From Rhodobiaceae bacterium UBA7378 (GTDB lineage: Bacteria > Pseudomonadota > Alphaproteobacteria > RS24), in NCBI GenBank assembly GCA_002469805.1, contig DKNW01000037.1, forward strand, positions 1 to 21,854: 21,854 bases of DNA, read 5' to 3'. The notes beneath the pieces are model-generated. The model ran no database searches. It worked only from the letters and a program-made list of their open reading frames with translations, and had not been told where the DNA came from. The position numbers and the translations under genes are program-made. Below, one piece after another: positions 1-7,157 of this stretch (its first letter is position 1; each line of letters starts with the position of its first letter).

Positions 1-1559
1 CCGGGCATATCGACATGGCACAAGGCGGCCTCGGCGCAGCGCCAAAATTTCCGCAACCCTTTCTCTATCGCTTCTTGTGGCAACAGGCACAAATTACCGG
101 CGACACGAATGTGCGTCATGGCGTCCTCGTAACCGCGATCAATATGTGTCAGGGCGGTCTCTATGACCATCTCGGCGGTGGCTTTGCCCGCTACAGCGTC
201 GACGCTGCATGGCTCGTGCCGCATTTTGAGAAAATGCTATACGACAATGCGCAGATGATCGACCTGCTCACCCGTCTCTGGCGTGATACCCGACATCCGA
301 TTTTCGCAGCACGCATTAAAAGCACAATTGACTGGTTGGCCCGCGAAATGCTTTTGCCCAATGGTGGCTTCGCTGCCAGCCTTGATGCCGATAGTGAGGG
401 CGAGGAGGGCCGGTTTTATGTCTGGACGCTGCCTGAGATAGAAAGTGTGCTTGGCAAGAACGCCTCAATGTTTTCTGATGCTTACGGTGCCTCCCCCGAA
501 GGAAATTTTGAAAATCGTAATATTTTGAACAGGTTACACTGCGTTGCTGACACGCTCACCAAAAATACCGTACATACAAAGGAAGAAGATTTAGCAGAAG
601 CGCGCGCCTCGCTCTTGGCCCATCGCGACACCCGCACGCGCCCCGCACGCGATGACAAAATGCTTGCCGACTGGAACGCCATGACCATAACGGCTCTGGC
701 CCGGGCCGCGCAAACCTTTCGCCAACCGGCCTGGGGCGCATTGGCTGAGACCGCCTTTGCTGCCTTGCAACGCGATCTCGCCGAAACAGTAGACGGCAAA
801 TCCACTGGCCGCTTGATGCACAGCGCCCGCACGGTCGATGGCGTGGTGCGCCAGCTTGATGTCTGCCTTGCCGCGGATCTGGTGCATGCAGCAGAGGCCG
901 CCTTGGCGCTTTACGCGCTCTCCGGCACCGCGTCTTATTTAACCGCAGCGACCGGATGGATGGCTTGTCTCGATGCTGCCTATATCGACCCAACGCGCGG
1001 CGGCTATTTCGAAAACGACGCGCAAACATCTGGCTTACTAGTACGCAACCGCAGCGTGCAAGATAACGCCATGCCAAGCACCAACGCGGTCGCCTTACGG
1101 GTGCTTGCCGCGCTCTCCCAATTCACCGGCAGGCCAGGTTATGCCGCCCGCGCCGACGCAATACGCGACGCGCTGGCCGGTATGCTCACAAAGAACTACC
1201 CCGCCATGACCAGCCTGCTCGACGCTGTCACGTTCGCCCAGCATCCGGCCACACTGGTTATCTGCATGCCGCATGAAGAGGAGGCTCGCCACGCTGATGA
1301 TGTGGCAACACATGAAGCAAACGAGGCCCTTGCCCGCGTCGCGTGCGAGCACGGCATAGACGATCTCATCATATTAGAGATACAAGCTGGCACAGAACTG
1401 CCCACCGACCACCCCGCACACGGCAAGACCGCCCTCAACGGGCGCCCTACCGCTTATCTGTGCCCGGGCCAACAGTGCTTGCCTCCGGTTCACGAAGCTG
1501 AAAAACTAATGGCACAACTTGATGACCTGCGCGCGAAACGCCGGCAATCAGAGAGCTAG
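1..1559 (+). CDS. YyaL/DUF255 thioredoxin-domain protein, C-terminal part (5' end outside window)
   Basis: This is the C-terminal ~519 residues of a YyaL / DUF255 (SSP411, spermatogenesis-associated protein 20-like) protein. The open frame runs off the left edge, with the first full codon at base 3. It enters at the family's GGLGAAPKFPQP stretch, which follows the N-terminal thioredoxin-like domain, so about 150-170 residues should lie upstream. Other family marks are PHFEKMLYDNAQ (bases 219-254), RDDKMLADWNAM near base 650, and the C-terminal CPGQQCLPP. The visible part corresponds to the six-hairpin (alpha/alpha barrel) domain shared with N-acylglucosamine 2-epimerases. The biochemical role of the family is not settled, so no function is assigned. 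The next gene is 67 bp downstream on the same strand with its own ribosome binding site. Family membership is secure; the partial state is a window artefact. Confidence 0.9.
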   Translation, partial: GHIDMAQGGLGAAPKFPQPFLYRFLWQQAQITGDTNVRHGVLVTAINMCQGGLYDHLGGGFARYSVDAAWLVPHFEKMLYDNAQMIDLLTRLWRDTRHPIFAARIKSTIDWLAREMLLPNGGFAASLDADSEGEEGRFYVWTLPEIESVLGKNASMFSDAYGASPEGNFENRNILNRLHCVADTLTKNTVHTKEEDLAEARASLLAHRDTRTRPARDDKMLADWNAMTITALARAAQTFRQPAWGALAETAFAALQRDLAETVDGKSTGRLMHSARTVDGVVRQLDVCLAADLVHAAEAALALYALSGTASYLTAATGWMACLDAAYIDPTRGGYFENDAQTSGLLVRNRSVQDNAMPSTNAVALRVLAALSQFTGRPGYAARADAIRDALAGMLTKNYPAMTSLLDAVTFAQHPATLVICMPHEEEARHADDVATHEANEALARVACEHGIDDLIILEIQAGTELPTDHPAHGKTALNGRPTAYLCPGQQCLPPVHEAEKLMAQLDDLRAKRRQSES

Positions 1560-1626
1560 TTTCGTTTGCGCGATCTGAACGCAGAATTATGATTAGTCGA
1601 TATGAAAATTGATATGGAGGAACACC

Positions 1627-2337
1627 ATGAGCCAAACACCAACCGCGCAAAATATTTCGATCCCCACCGATGGCGGTGCCTTTGATGCCTATCTTGCACG
1701 CCCCGCCAATGGTCCCGCGCCTGGCGTGATCGTTATTCAGGAAATCTTTGGCGTGAACCCCAATATTCGCAGCGTTGCTGACTGGCTTGCCGGCGAAGGT
1801 TATTGCGCGCTGGCACTGGATTTGTTCTGGCGCCTAGAGCCCAATGTTTCGATCACGGATCCGGGTGATGCCGAACTTCAAAAAGCCTTCGGCCTCATGA
1901 CGGCCTTTGACCAAGATACTGGTGTTCAAGATATTCAGACGGCGATCAACTACCTGCGGGCCGATGACATGTGTACGGGCAAGGTTGGCACGCTGGGCTT
2001 TTGTCTGGGTGGCCGCATGGCATATTTAGGCGCCACGCGCACAGATGCTGACGCAAACATCGGATATTACGGCGTAGGTATTCAAGACATGCTGGACGAA
2101 GCGACAAATATTTCTGCCCCGCTCATACTGCACATTGCCGGTCAGGATGAGTTTGTCCCACCCGAAGCGCAAGCCGCTCTGCATGCAGGCCTCGATGATC
2201 AGCCCCATGTTTCGCTATTTGATTACCCCGCGCAGGACCACGGCTTTACGCGGCCCGGCGGCATGCATTATGACGCAGAGGCCACAGACACAGCGCATAC
2301 CCGTTCGCTAGCAACGCTTGCCCAAGCACTGCGCTGA
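1627..2337 (+). CDS. Dienelactone hydrolase family protein
   Basis: A 236-residue alpha/beta hydrolase of the dienelactone hydrolase family, close to the usual ~235. These enzymes hydrolyse enol-lactones such as dienelactone in chloroaromatic breakdown, but many family members have other or unknown ester and lactone substrates. The catalytic triad is visible: Cys126 in the nucleophile elbow GFCLGG, Asp174 in GQDEF, and His205 in QDHGF. The nucleophile is Cys rather than Ser, which is diagnostic. There is no signal peptide, so it is cytoplasmic. I start at ATG 1627 because GGAGG (1616-1620) sits 6 nt upstream; the frame is also open from a TTG at 1609, but that codon lies before the ribosome binding site. 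No aromatic-catabolism genes are nearby, so the substrate cannot be inferred. It converges on rho with a 52-bp gap. Confidence 0.88.
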   Translation: MSQTPTAQNISIPTDGGAFDAYLARPANGPAPGVIVIQEIFGVNPNIRSVADWLAGEGYCALALDLFWRLEPNVSITDPGDAELQKAFGLMTAFDQDTGVQDIQTAINYLRADDMCTGKVGTLGFCLGGRMAYLGATRTDADANIGYYGVGIQDMLDEATNISAPLILHIAGQDEFVPPEAQAALHAGLDDQPHVSLFDYPAQDHGFTRPGGMHYDAEATDTAHTRSLATLAQALR

Positions 2338-2389
2338 CGGCGGGCATCGGGTCTAAGGCATTCTCAGCGTTGCACGTATGCGCCACGTT

Positions 2390-3655
2390 CTAGGTGTTCA
2401 TTGAGTCGAAGAAATCATTGTTAGATTTAGTTTGCTTCAACTTATCGAGCAGGAATTCGATGGCGTCGACCGAGCCCATCGGATTCAAAATTCGTCGCAG
2501 GACATAAATCTTGCTGAGCGTCTCTTTGTCTGTGAGCAGCTCCTCCTTACGCGTGCCGGACTTCATAATATCGATAGCCGGGAAAACGCGCTTGTCCGCA
2601 ACTTTGCGGTCAAGCACCACTTCGGAGTTACCAGTGCCTTTAAATTCTTCAAAGATTACCTCGTCCATGCGCGAGCCAGTTTCGATCAGCGCTGTCGAGA
2701 TAATGGTCAGCGACCCGCCCTCCTCAATGTTCCGCGCCGCGCCAAAAAACCGCTTAGGCCGCTGCAAAGCATTGGCGTCAACGCCGCCGGTCAAGACCTT
2801 GCCGGAACTGGGCACCACCGTGTTATAGGCTCGGCCAAGCCGCGTGATACTATCCAGCAAGATAACCACATCGCGCCCATGCTCGACGAGACGCTTGGCT
2901 TTTTCGATGACCATTTCAGCCACCTGCACGTGGCGGGTCGCTGGCTCATCAAATGTTGACGAGACCACTTCGCCTTTCACTGAGCGCTGCATGTCGGTTA
3001 CTTCTTCCGGCCGCTCATCAATCAGCAACACGATCAGATAGCATTCGGGATGGTTGGCTGAGATGGATTTGGCAATGTTTTGCAACAAAACCGTTTTACC
3101 GGTGCGCGGCGGCGCCACAATCAGCGCACGCTGGCCCTTGCCAAATGGTGCAACAATGTCGATCACGCGGGACGATAGGTCTTTGCCTTCAACCGCTTCG
3201 GTTTCCATTTTGAACGCACTATCGGGATACAGTGGCGTCAGATTATCGAAATGGACTTTCTGGCGAGCTTTTTCCGGGTCCTCAAAATTAATTTTATTGA
3301 CCTTAAGCAAGGCAAAGTAGCGTTCTCCGTCTTTGGGACTGCGAATTTCGCCTTGAACCGTATCGCCCGAGCGCAAAGCAAAACGGCGAATTTGCGACGG
3401 GCTGACATAAATATCATCCGGCCCCGGCAAATAATTCGCATCCGGCGAACGCAAAAACCCAAACCCGTCCTGCAGCACTTCGACAACGCCCTGCCCGATA
3501 ATGTTAACATCATCATCGGCGAGCTTTTTCAATATCGCAAACAGCATATCCTGCTTGAGCATTGCCGATGCATTTTCAATTTCATGCTCTTCGGCAAAAG
3601 CCAGCAATTCCGTTGGCGTCTTTAGTTTGAGATCTTCAAGACTGATCTGGTCCAT
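2390..3655 (-). CDS. rho: Transcription termination factor Rho
   Basis: Hexameric RNA-dependent ATPase/helicase that ends transcription by pulling nascent RNA from polymerase. At 421 residues it matches E. coli Rho (419). In order: Rho_N helical domain (~1-45), cold-shock-type RNA-binding domain (~50-125) with an RNP1-like DGFGFLRS at 63-70, then the RecA-like ATPase. Walker A APPRTGKT is at 181-188, the LLIDERPEEV strand at 210-219 and Walker B VVILLDS at 263-269; the secondary RNA-contact loops (LTGGVDANALQRPKRFFGAARN and KGTGNSEVVLDR) are intact. AGGA lies a few bases before the ATG. It is the last gene of hemE-hemJ-rho, 96 nt after hemJ. That leader holds a perfect 14-bp palindrome (see separate entry), which could matter because rho is autoregulated in its leader in E. 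coli; this is inference. Confidence 0.98.
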   Translation of the reverse strand: MDQISLEDLKLKTPTELLAFAEEHEIENASAMLKQDMLFAILKKLADDDVNIIGQGVVEVLQDGFGFLRSPDANYLPGPDDIYVSPSQIRRFALRSGDTVQGEIRSPKDGERYFALLKVNKINFEDPEKARQKVHFDNLTPLYPDSAFKMETEAVEGKDLSSRVIDIVAPFGKGQRALIVAPPRTGKTVLLQNIAKSISANHPECYLIVLLIDERPEEVTDMQRSVKGEVVSSTFDEPATRHVQVAEMVIEKAKRLVEHGRDVVILLDSITRLGRAYNTVVPSSGKVLTGGVDANALQRPKRFFGAARNIEEGGSLTIISTALIETGSRMDEVIFEEFKGTGNSEVVLDRKVADKRVFPAIDIMKSGTRKEELLTDKETLSKIYVLRRILNPMGSVDAIEFLLDKLKQTKSNNDFFDSMNT

Positions 3656-3676
3656 ATTGTCCTGCTATCGGGAAAT

Positions 3677-3690
3677 CGCCACGCGTGGCG
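3677..3690 (-). promoter_or_regulatory. Perfect 14-bp palindrome in the rho leader
   Basis: CGCCACGCGTGGCG is its own reverse complement. It sits in the hemJ-rho gap, 21 bp before the rho start codon. As RNA it can form a 5-bp GC-rich stem with a CGCG loop; as DNA it could be a dimeric-regulator site. No U-run follows it in the rho direction, so it is not a standard intrinsic terminator for hemJ. The function is not known. Confidence 0.4.
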
Positions 3691-3751
3691 GGAAAGAGCT
3701 ACTAATTGCGTGGGATGCAACATCATACCAAAATTCCAGCGATAGGGGAAG

Positions 3752-4198
3752 CTAGAAAGGCTGAACGACAACAAGTATCACGATAAAAATCGTCAGCACA
3801 GGCGGTATCTCGTTGATCATACGGTAGAAACGTGAGCTGTGCGGCGTGCTTCCGGTGAGAAATTTTTTGCGTTCCGCCGCTAAAAATCCATGATACCCGG
3901 ACAGCACAATAACGAGAAAAAGCTTCGTCCACAGCCAAAACCCGGCACTATTGGCAAATCCTGGCCGTGAGATAAGCAAAAGCCCAAAAGCCCAAGCCGA
4001 GATCATTGCCGGGTTCATGATGATACGCAGCAAGTTGGCTTCCATTTTTTCGAACACCGTGTGCGGATCCCCCGCCTCCATCGCCTCAGCATGATAGACA
4101 AATAATCGGGGCAGGTAATACATACCCGCCATCCAGAACATAACCGAGATGATATGAAGTGCTTCGAACCACTCTGAGATCTGCCACATCCAAGCCAT
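3752..4198 (-). CDS. hemJ: Protoporphyrinogen IX oxidase HemJ
   Basis: Membrane protoporphyrinogen oxidase of the HemJ (UPF0093, CopD-like) type, which carries out the penultimate step of haem synthesis in most alphaproteobacteria. It has 148 residues with four hydrophobic segments at about 10-30, 55-77, 87-108 and 131-147. The N-terminal block ALHIISVMFWMAGMYYLPRL, with His15, and the WTKLFLVIVLSGYHGF block, with Lys92, are the family's signature regions; conserved His and Lys residues are reported as essential in HemJ. The ATG follows the TAA of hemE directly, with no base between, so translation is very likely coupled. Pairing with hemE supports the role over other CopD-like proteins. Confidence 0.93.
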   Translation of the reverse strand: MAWMWQISEWFEALHIISVMFWMAGMYYLPRLFVYHAEAMEAGDPHTVFEKMEANLLRIIMNPAMISAWAFGLLLISRPGFANSAGFWLWTKLFLVIVLSGYHGFLAAERKKFLTGSTPHSSRFYRMINEIPPVLTIFIVILVVVQPF

Positions 4199-5233
4199 TT
4201 AGTTTTGTCCTCTAATGCGAGCCACCAGCTGGGCAACGTGTTCTGGTGGGGTTTGCGGCACAATGCCGTGACCAAGATTAAAGATAAACCGCTGATCTTT
4301 AAAATCATCCAAAATAGCATCAACCGCCGCATCAAGCGCCGCGCCGCCCGCCACGAGTATTTGCGGGTCCAGATTGCCTTGCAACACGACATCTGCCCCA
4401 CACTCGTCGCGTACAGCTTGTCGGTCAACATCGGTATCAAGCGCCAGTACGTCGCAACCAACAGTGCTAGCATACGCACCCAGCCCACCATGCGCGCCAC
4501 GCGGAAATCCAATTACGGGCGTCGTAAGTCCCTTGTCACGCAGGCCAGCAATGATCGCCTTAACTGGTTGCACACACCAACGCTCAAAATCAGCGCCGCG
4601 CAGACTTGCCGCCCAGCTTTCGAAAATCTGGATCATATCAGCACCCGCCGCAATCTGATCGGCCAAATAGGTGATTGTCGCTTCGACCAACATATCGATA
4701 ATTTCTTGAAACGCATCCGGGTTGGTATCCGCCAAATGCCGCGCTGGTGCCTGGTCAGGCGTACCGCGGCCGGCGACCATATAGGTCGCCACCGTCCAAG
4801 GCGCTCCAGCGAACCCGATCAATGTCGTCTCGGAAGGCAAGCTCGTGGTTAGACGCGATAAAGTTTCACAAATCGGCGCCAAATGCGCGCGCGTGCGCGC
4901 TAAAGACAGGCTGGAACCAGATGATATCGGATCAAGCCGCGGTCCCTCGCCGGTCTCAAACCACAGTTTTTGCCCCATAGCTTGAGGAATGAGCAAAATA
5001 TCAGCAAACACGATCGCTGCATCAAAACCGTAGCGGCGAATTGGCTGCAAGGTAACTTCTTCGGCAAGTTTTGGGTTGTAACATAGATCGAGAAACCCAC
5101 CAGCTATCGCACGGGTGTCTCGATATTCTGGCAGATACCGACCTGCTTGGCGCATTAACCATATTGGCGGGGTCGTTGGAATATTCGTGTTGGTAATCAG
5201 ATCAATAACTGGTTTGGACACTGTTTTGTACAC
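4199..5233 (-). CDS. hemE: Uroporphyrinogen decarboxylase
   Basis: Decarboxylates the four acetate side chains of uroporphyrinogen III to give coproporphyrinogen III. It has 344 residues with no cofactor-binding domain, as expected. The signature PIWLMRQAGRYLPEYR is at 23-38, and the known active-site residues align: Arg28, Asp78 (FADIL), Tyr151, Ser206 (FESWAA) and His322 (LGHGI). It is the first gene of hemE-hemJ-rho and borders the candidate origin. The start is uncertain. GTG at 5233 is the longest choice but has no clear ribosome binding site. GTG at 5221 has AGGTG about 8 nt before it and would give MSKPVIDLI, closer to typical HemE N-termini. There is no ATG option near the N-terminus. 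Confidence 0.96.
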   Translation of the reverse strand: MYKTVSKPVIDLITNTNIPTTPPIWLMRQAGRYLPEYRDTRAIAGGFLDLCYNPKLAEEVTLQPIRRYGFDAAIVFADILLIPQAMGQKLWFETGEGPRLDPISSGSSLSLARTRAHLAPICETLSRLTTSLPSETTLIGFAGAPWTVATYMVAGRGTPDQAPARHLADTNPDAFQEIIDMLVEATITYLADQIAAGADMIQIFESWAASLRGADFERWCVQPVKAIIAGLRDKGLTTPVIGFPRGAHGGLGAYASTVGCDVLALDTDVDRQAVRDECGADVVLQGNLDPQILVAGGAALDAAVDAILDDFKDQRFIFNLGHGIVPQTPPEHVAQLVARIRGQN

Positions 5234-5330
5234 CTGTATGGATACTGTTTCGTCTATTGCTCGCTATATCATTTTGGCGACAAATTCAAACATGGAAGAG
5301 ATTACCTCAGCGACCTCTCGTTAGCCCCCC

Positions 5331-5364
5331 TTATATATTAATAATAATAATAGTAGTTGTTTTT
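5331..5364 (+). other. AT-rich duplex-unwinding candidate with DnaA-trio-like TAA/TAG run
   Basis: 31 of 34 bases are A or T. Within it, 5339-5356 is four TAA triplets followed by two TAG triplets. Read 3' to 5' this is GAT-GAT-AAT-AAT-AAT-AAT, the form of the DnaA-trio element that guides DnaA filaments onto single-stranded DNA in Bacillus subtilis. The GAT end faces the nearest DnaA-box-like site (5380-5388), the orientation expected, although the 23-bp gap is longer than in B. subtilis. The function is inferred. Confidence 0.5.
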
Positions 5365-5379
5365 GTGTGTCGTTTTGCC

Positions 5380-5470
5380 TGTGGATTATTGGGCCGACGG
5401 CATTATGTACACATGCTCAAGCTGTGGATTTTCTCATGGTAATTATGGGGATAAATCAGGCTTACCCACA
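5380..5470. promoter_or_regulatory. DnaA-box cluster, left
   Basis: Four 9-mers with one mismatch to TTATNCACA lie within 91 bp: TAATCCACA on minus at 5380-5388, TTATGTACA on plus at 5403-5411, TTATCCCCA on minus at 5446-5454 and TTACCCACA on plus at 5462-5470. A two-mismatch site, AAATCCACA, lies on minus at 5423-5431. No perfect consensus box is present, which is common in alphaproteobacterial origins with many weak sites. Confidence 0.55.
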
Positions 5471-5544
5471 AACCTTAATAATCATACATGCTGGACCATC
5501 AGGAACAGCTTGCAAGGGATATTTTTAATAACGAGAATAACGGG

Positions 5545-5562
5545 GATAAAAACCGTTTTATC
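5545..5562. repeat. Inverted repeat inside the candidate origin
   Basis: GATAAAA (5545-5551) and TTTTATC (5556-5562) are perfect 7-bp inverted arms around ACCG. The left arm overlaps a GGGGATAA half resembling a DnaA box on the minus strand. It could be a protein site or a small cruciform. There is no U-run after it in either direction, so it is not an intrinsic terminator. Confidence 0.4.
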
Positions 5563-5648
5563 TCTGCGCTCATTTTGTGCCCGATTTTCACATCTGACCA
5601 AAACAGTTTATTAAACGACGTATAAAGACCCCAATGAAATTGTATGAA

Positions 5649-5712
5649 TGTGGACAAAAAAACTTGGAAAGCCCCGAACCCCGACTTATCCTCGTTGTTC
5701 ACATAATTCACA
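5649..5712. promoter_or_regulatory. DnaA-box cluster, right, just upstream of ppsR
   Basis: TTGTCCACA on minus at 5649-5657, and two abutting plus-strand sites, TTGTTCACA (5695-5703) and TAATTCACA (5704-5712), in direct 9-bp repeat. Each has one mismatch to TTATNCACA. The abutting pair ends 21 bp before the ppsR start, so DnaA bound there could affect ppsR expression as well as initiation. The regulatory role is inference. Confidence 0.45.
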
Positions 5713-5733
5713 GGAAAACGGAGCCGCATCGCG

Positions 5734-6570
5734 GTGAGTGAAAAATACTATCACCTCCATCTGATTTCAGACAGTACTGGCGAAACCATCAATGTCGTGG
5801 CCAAAGCTGTCTGCGCGCAATTTGTAGGTGCACACGCGATCGAGCACGTCTATGGCCTTGTGCGTGGAAAGAAACCGCTCACCCGCGCGATCGCGTCGAT
5901 CGAGGAAAATCCGGGGCCGGTCATGTTTTCGATTATCGATGCCGAATTGCGCCAGACGTTAGAGCGCGCATGTAACCGCCTGCACATTCCTTGCATGTCC
6001 GTACTCGATCCGTTTGTTACGACCATGGGCGCGTATTTGAATGCGGAAATAAGCGGCAAGCCCGGCAGCCAGCACGAAATGGATACTGATTATTTTAAGC
6101 GGATCGCAGCGTTAAATTACACCATTCGCCACGATGATGGGCAGAGCCAAGGTGATCTTGATGATGCAGATATTATTTTGACCGGCGTTAGTCGTACGTC
6201 AAAAACGCCGACCTGCATGTATCTCGCTAATCGCGGCATCAAGGCGGCCAATGTGCCGCTAGTGCCAGGCATCGACCCGCCTAATGAGCTAATCAGCGCG
6301 ACCCGCCCGCTGATTGTCGGGCTGACAACCAGCACCGAGCGATTGATGCAAATTCGCAAGAACCGCCTTTTATCCATGCATGAGGATAATGAGACGGAAT
6401 ATGTCGACCCTGAACTTATCAAGCATGAAACGGCAGAGGCACGTCGCCTTTTCGCCCGTAATAACTGGCCTGTGATCGATGTTACGCGGCGATCAATCGA
6501 GGAAATAGCCAGCGCGATTTTGAACTTATACCAAGAGCGCGGCGCGCCGGGTGCGGAGTTGCGAAGCTGA
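5734..6570 (+). CDS. ppsR: Pyruvate phosphate dikinase / PEP synthase regulatory protein (bifunctional kinase-phosphotransferase)
   Basis: DUF299 / PPSR-family protein of 278 residues, the usual size. The family phosphorylates a Thr on PPDK or PEP synthase with ADP to inactivate it, and removes that phosphate with Pi to reactivate it, so it switches flux between pyruvate and PEP. The nucleotide-binding P-loop GVSRTSKT is at 151-158, followed by the family's TPTCMYLANRG; HLHLISDSTGET at the N-terminus is also characteristic. The start is GTG 5734, with GGAAAACGGAG (5713-5723) as ribosome binding region. Which target enzyme it acts on cannot be read here. It is the first gene right of the candidate origin, and its TGA overlaps the maf ATG by one base. 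Confidence 0.93.
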   Translation: MSEKYYHLHLISDSTGETINVVAKAVCAQFVGAHAIEHVYGLVRGKKPLTRAIASIEENPGPVMFSIIDAELRQTLERACNRLHIPCMSVLDPFVTTMGAYLNAEISGKPGSQHEMDTDYFKRIAALNYTIRHDDGQSQGDLDDADIILTGVSRTSKTPTCMYLANRGIKAANVPLVPGIDPPNELISATRPLIVGLTTSTERLMQIRKNRLLSMHEDNETEYVDPELIKHETAEARRLFARNNWPVIDVTRRSIEEIASAILNLYQERGAPGAELRS

Positions 6571-7157
6571 TGCACATGCATAAAAACCTCACGCTCGCAT
6601 CTGGCAGTCAGGTGCGCGCGGAATTATTGCGCGGCGCGGGGCTGACGTTTGACGTGGCCGTGTCAGGCGTTGATGAAGGTGTGATAAAAAAAACTCATAC
6701 GGGAACACCGGACGAACTGGCGCTAAAACTTGCCGCCGCCAAAGCGAGCGCTGTGGAACGCGGCGGGCTGGTGGTTGGTGCCGATCAAATATTAATGTGT
6801 GAAGGGCGCTTGTTTGATAAACCGGCGACGATGACCGCTGCGCGAGAAAATCTAAAATTTTTCAGAGGGCGTAGCCACGCTTTGATCAGCGGCACAGTGT
6901 TGCTTGATAACGGTACACAGACGTGGTCATTGATCCAGCAGGTGCATTTGAAGATGCGCGACTTCAGCGATGAATTTCTCGATGCTTATTTGGAACAGGC
7001 AGGCGAAAATGTATTGAAATCAGTTGGTTGCTATCAGCTGGAGGGGCCGGGCATCCAGCTTTTCGAGGCGGTGGACGGCGATTATTTTGCCATTTTGGGC
7101 CTACCCCTATTGCCGCTATTGGCCGCGTTGCGCGCGCGTGACGCGGTGGTTTCATGA
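6570..7157 (+). CDS. maf: Maf family nucleoside triphosphate pyrophosphatase
   Basis: Cytosolic house-cleaning pyrophosphatase of the Maf/YhdE/YceF superfamily, which hydrolyses NTPs such as dTTP/UTP or modified nucleotides to the monophosphate and PPi. It has 195 residues, typical. Family blocks are LASGSQVRAELL (9-20), VVGADQ (68-73, with the conserved Asp), FDKP (82-85), RGRSH (99-103) and the C-terminal CYQLEGPGIQLF followed by DGDYFAILGLPL. The first block reads SGSQVR instead of the canonical S-S/A-P-R-R, so this is the divergent alphaproteobacterial subgroup and substrate preference should not be copied from YhdE or YceF. It overlaps ppsR by 1 nt and aroE by 4 nt. Confidence 0.9.
   Translation: MHMHKNLTLASGSQVRAELLRGAGLTFDVAVSGVDEGVIKKTHTGTPDELALKLAAAKASAVERGGLVVGADQILMCEGRLFDKPATMTAARENLKFFRGRSHALISGTVLLDNGTQTWSLIQQVHLKMRDFSDEFLDAYLEQAGENVLKSVGCYQLEGPGIQLFEAVDGDYFAILGLPLLPLLAALRARDAVVS

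Larger units (their letters stand above)
5234..5733. other. oriC: Candidate chromosomal replication origin (oriC), gene-free
   Basis: A 500-bp gap between divergent hemE and ppsR without a credible ORF. It is clearly richer in A+T than its surroundings and holds many 9-mers within one mismatch of the DnaA box TTATNCACA: 5380-5388 (-), 5403-5411 (+), 5446-5454 (-, TTATCCCCA), 5462-5470 (+), 5649-5657 (-), 5695-5703 (+) and 5704-5712 (+). A weaker one, with two mismatches, lies at 5423-5431 (-). It also has an AT-rich unwinding candidate at 5331-5364 and an inverted repeat at 5545-5562. The position next to hemE matches oriC in Caulobacter and Rickettsia. No full CtrA site (TTAA-N7-TTAA), no GANTC and no GATC occurs in the gap, so Caulobacter-type CtrA/CcrM control at this locus is not supported. 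The origin call is inference from position plus motif density. Confidence 0.75.

Noticed and set aside
556..1077. A 173-codon open frame on the minus strand inside the YyaL-type gene
   Set aside because: Arg/Cys-rich low-quality translation, no family resemblance and full overlap with a strongly supported gene; a codon-bias shadow.
5545..5562. Inverted repeat as an intrinsic terminator
   Set aside because: No U-run follows on either strand and no gene ends nearby.
5357..5614. Short open frames within the origin gap as possible small genes
   Set aside because: No ribosome binding sites, no conserved features, and the region is better explained by DnaA-site and AT-rich origin content.
5234..5733. 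CtrA-binding sites or CcrM methylation sites in the origin
   Set aside because: TTAA occurs four times but never with a second TTAA at the required 7-bp spacing, and no GANTC is present.
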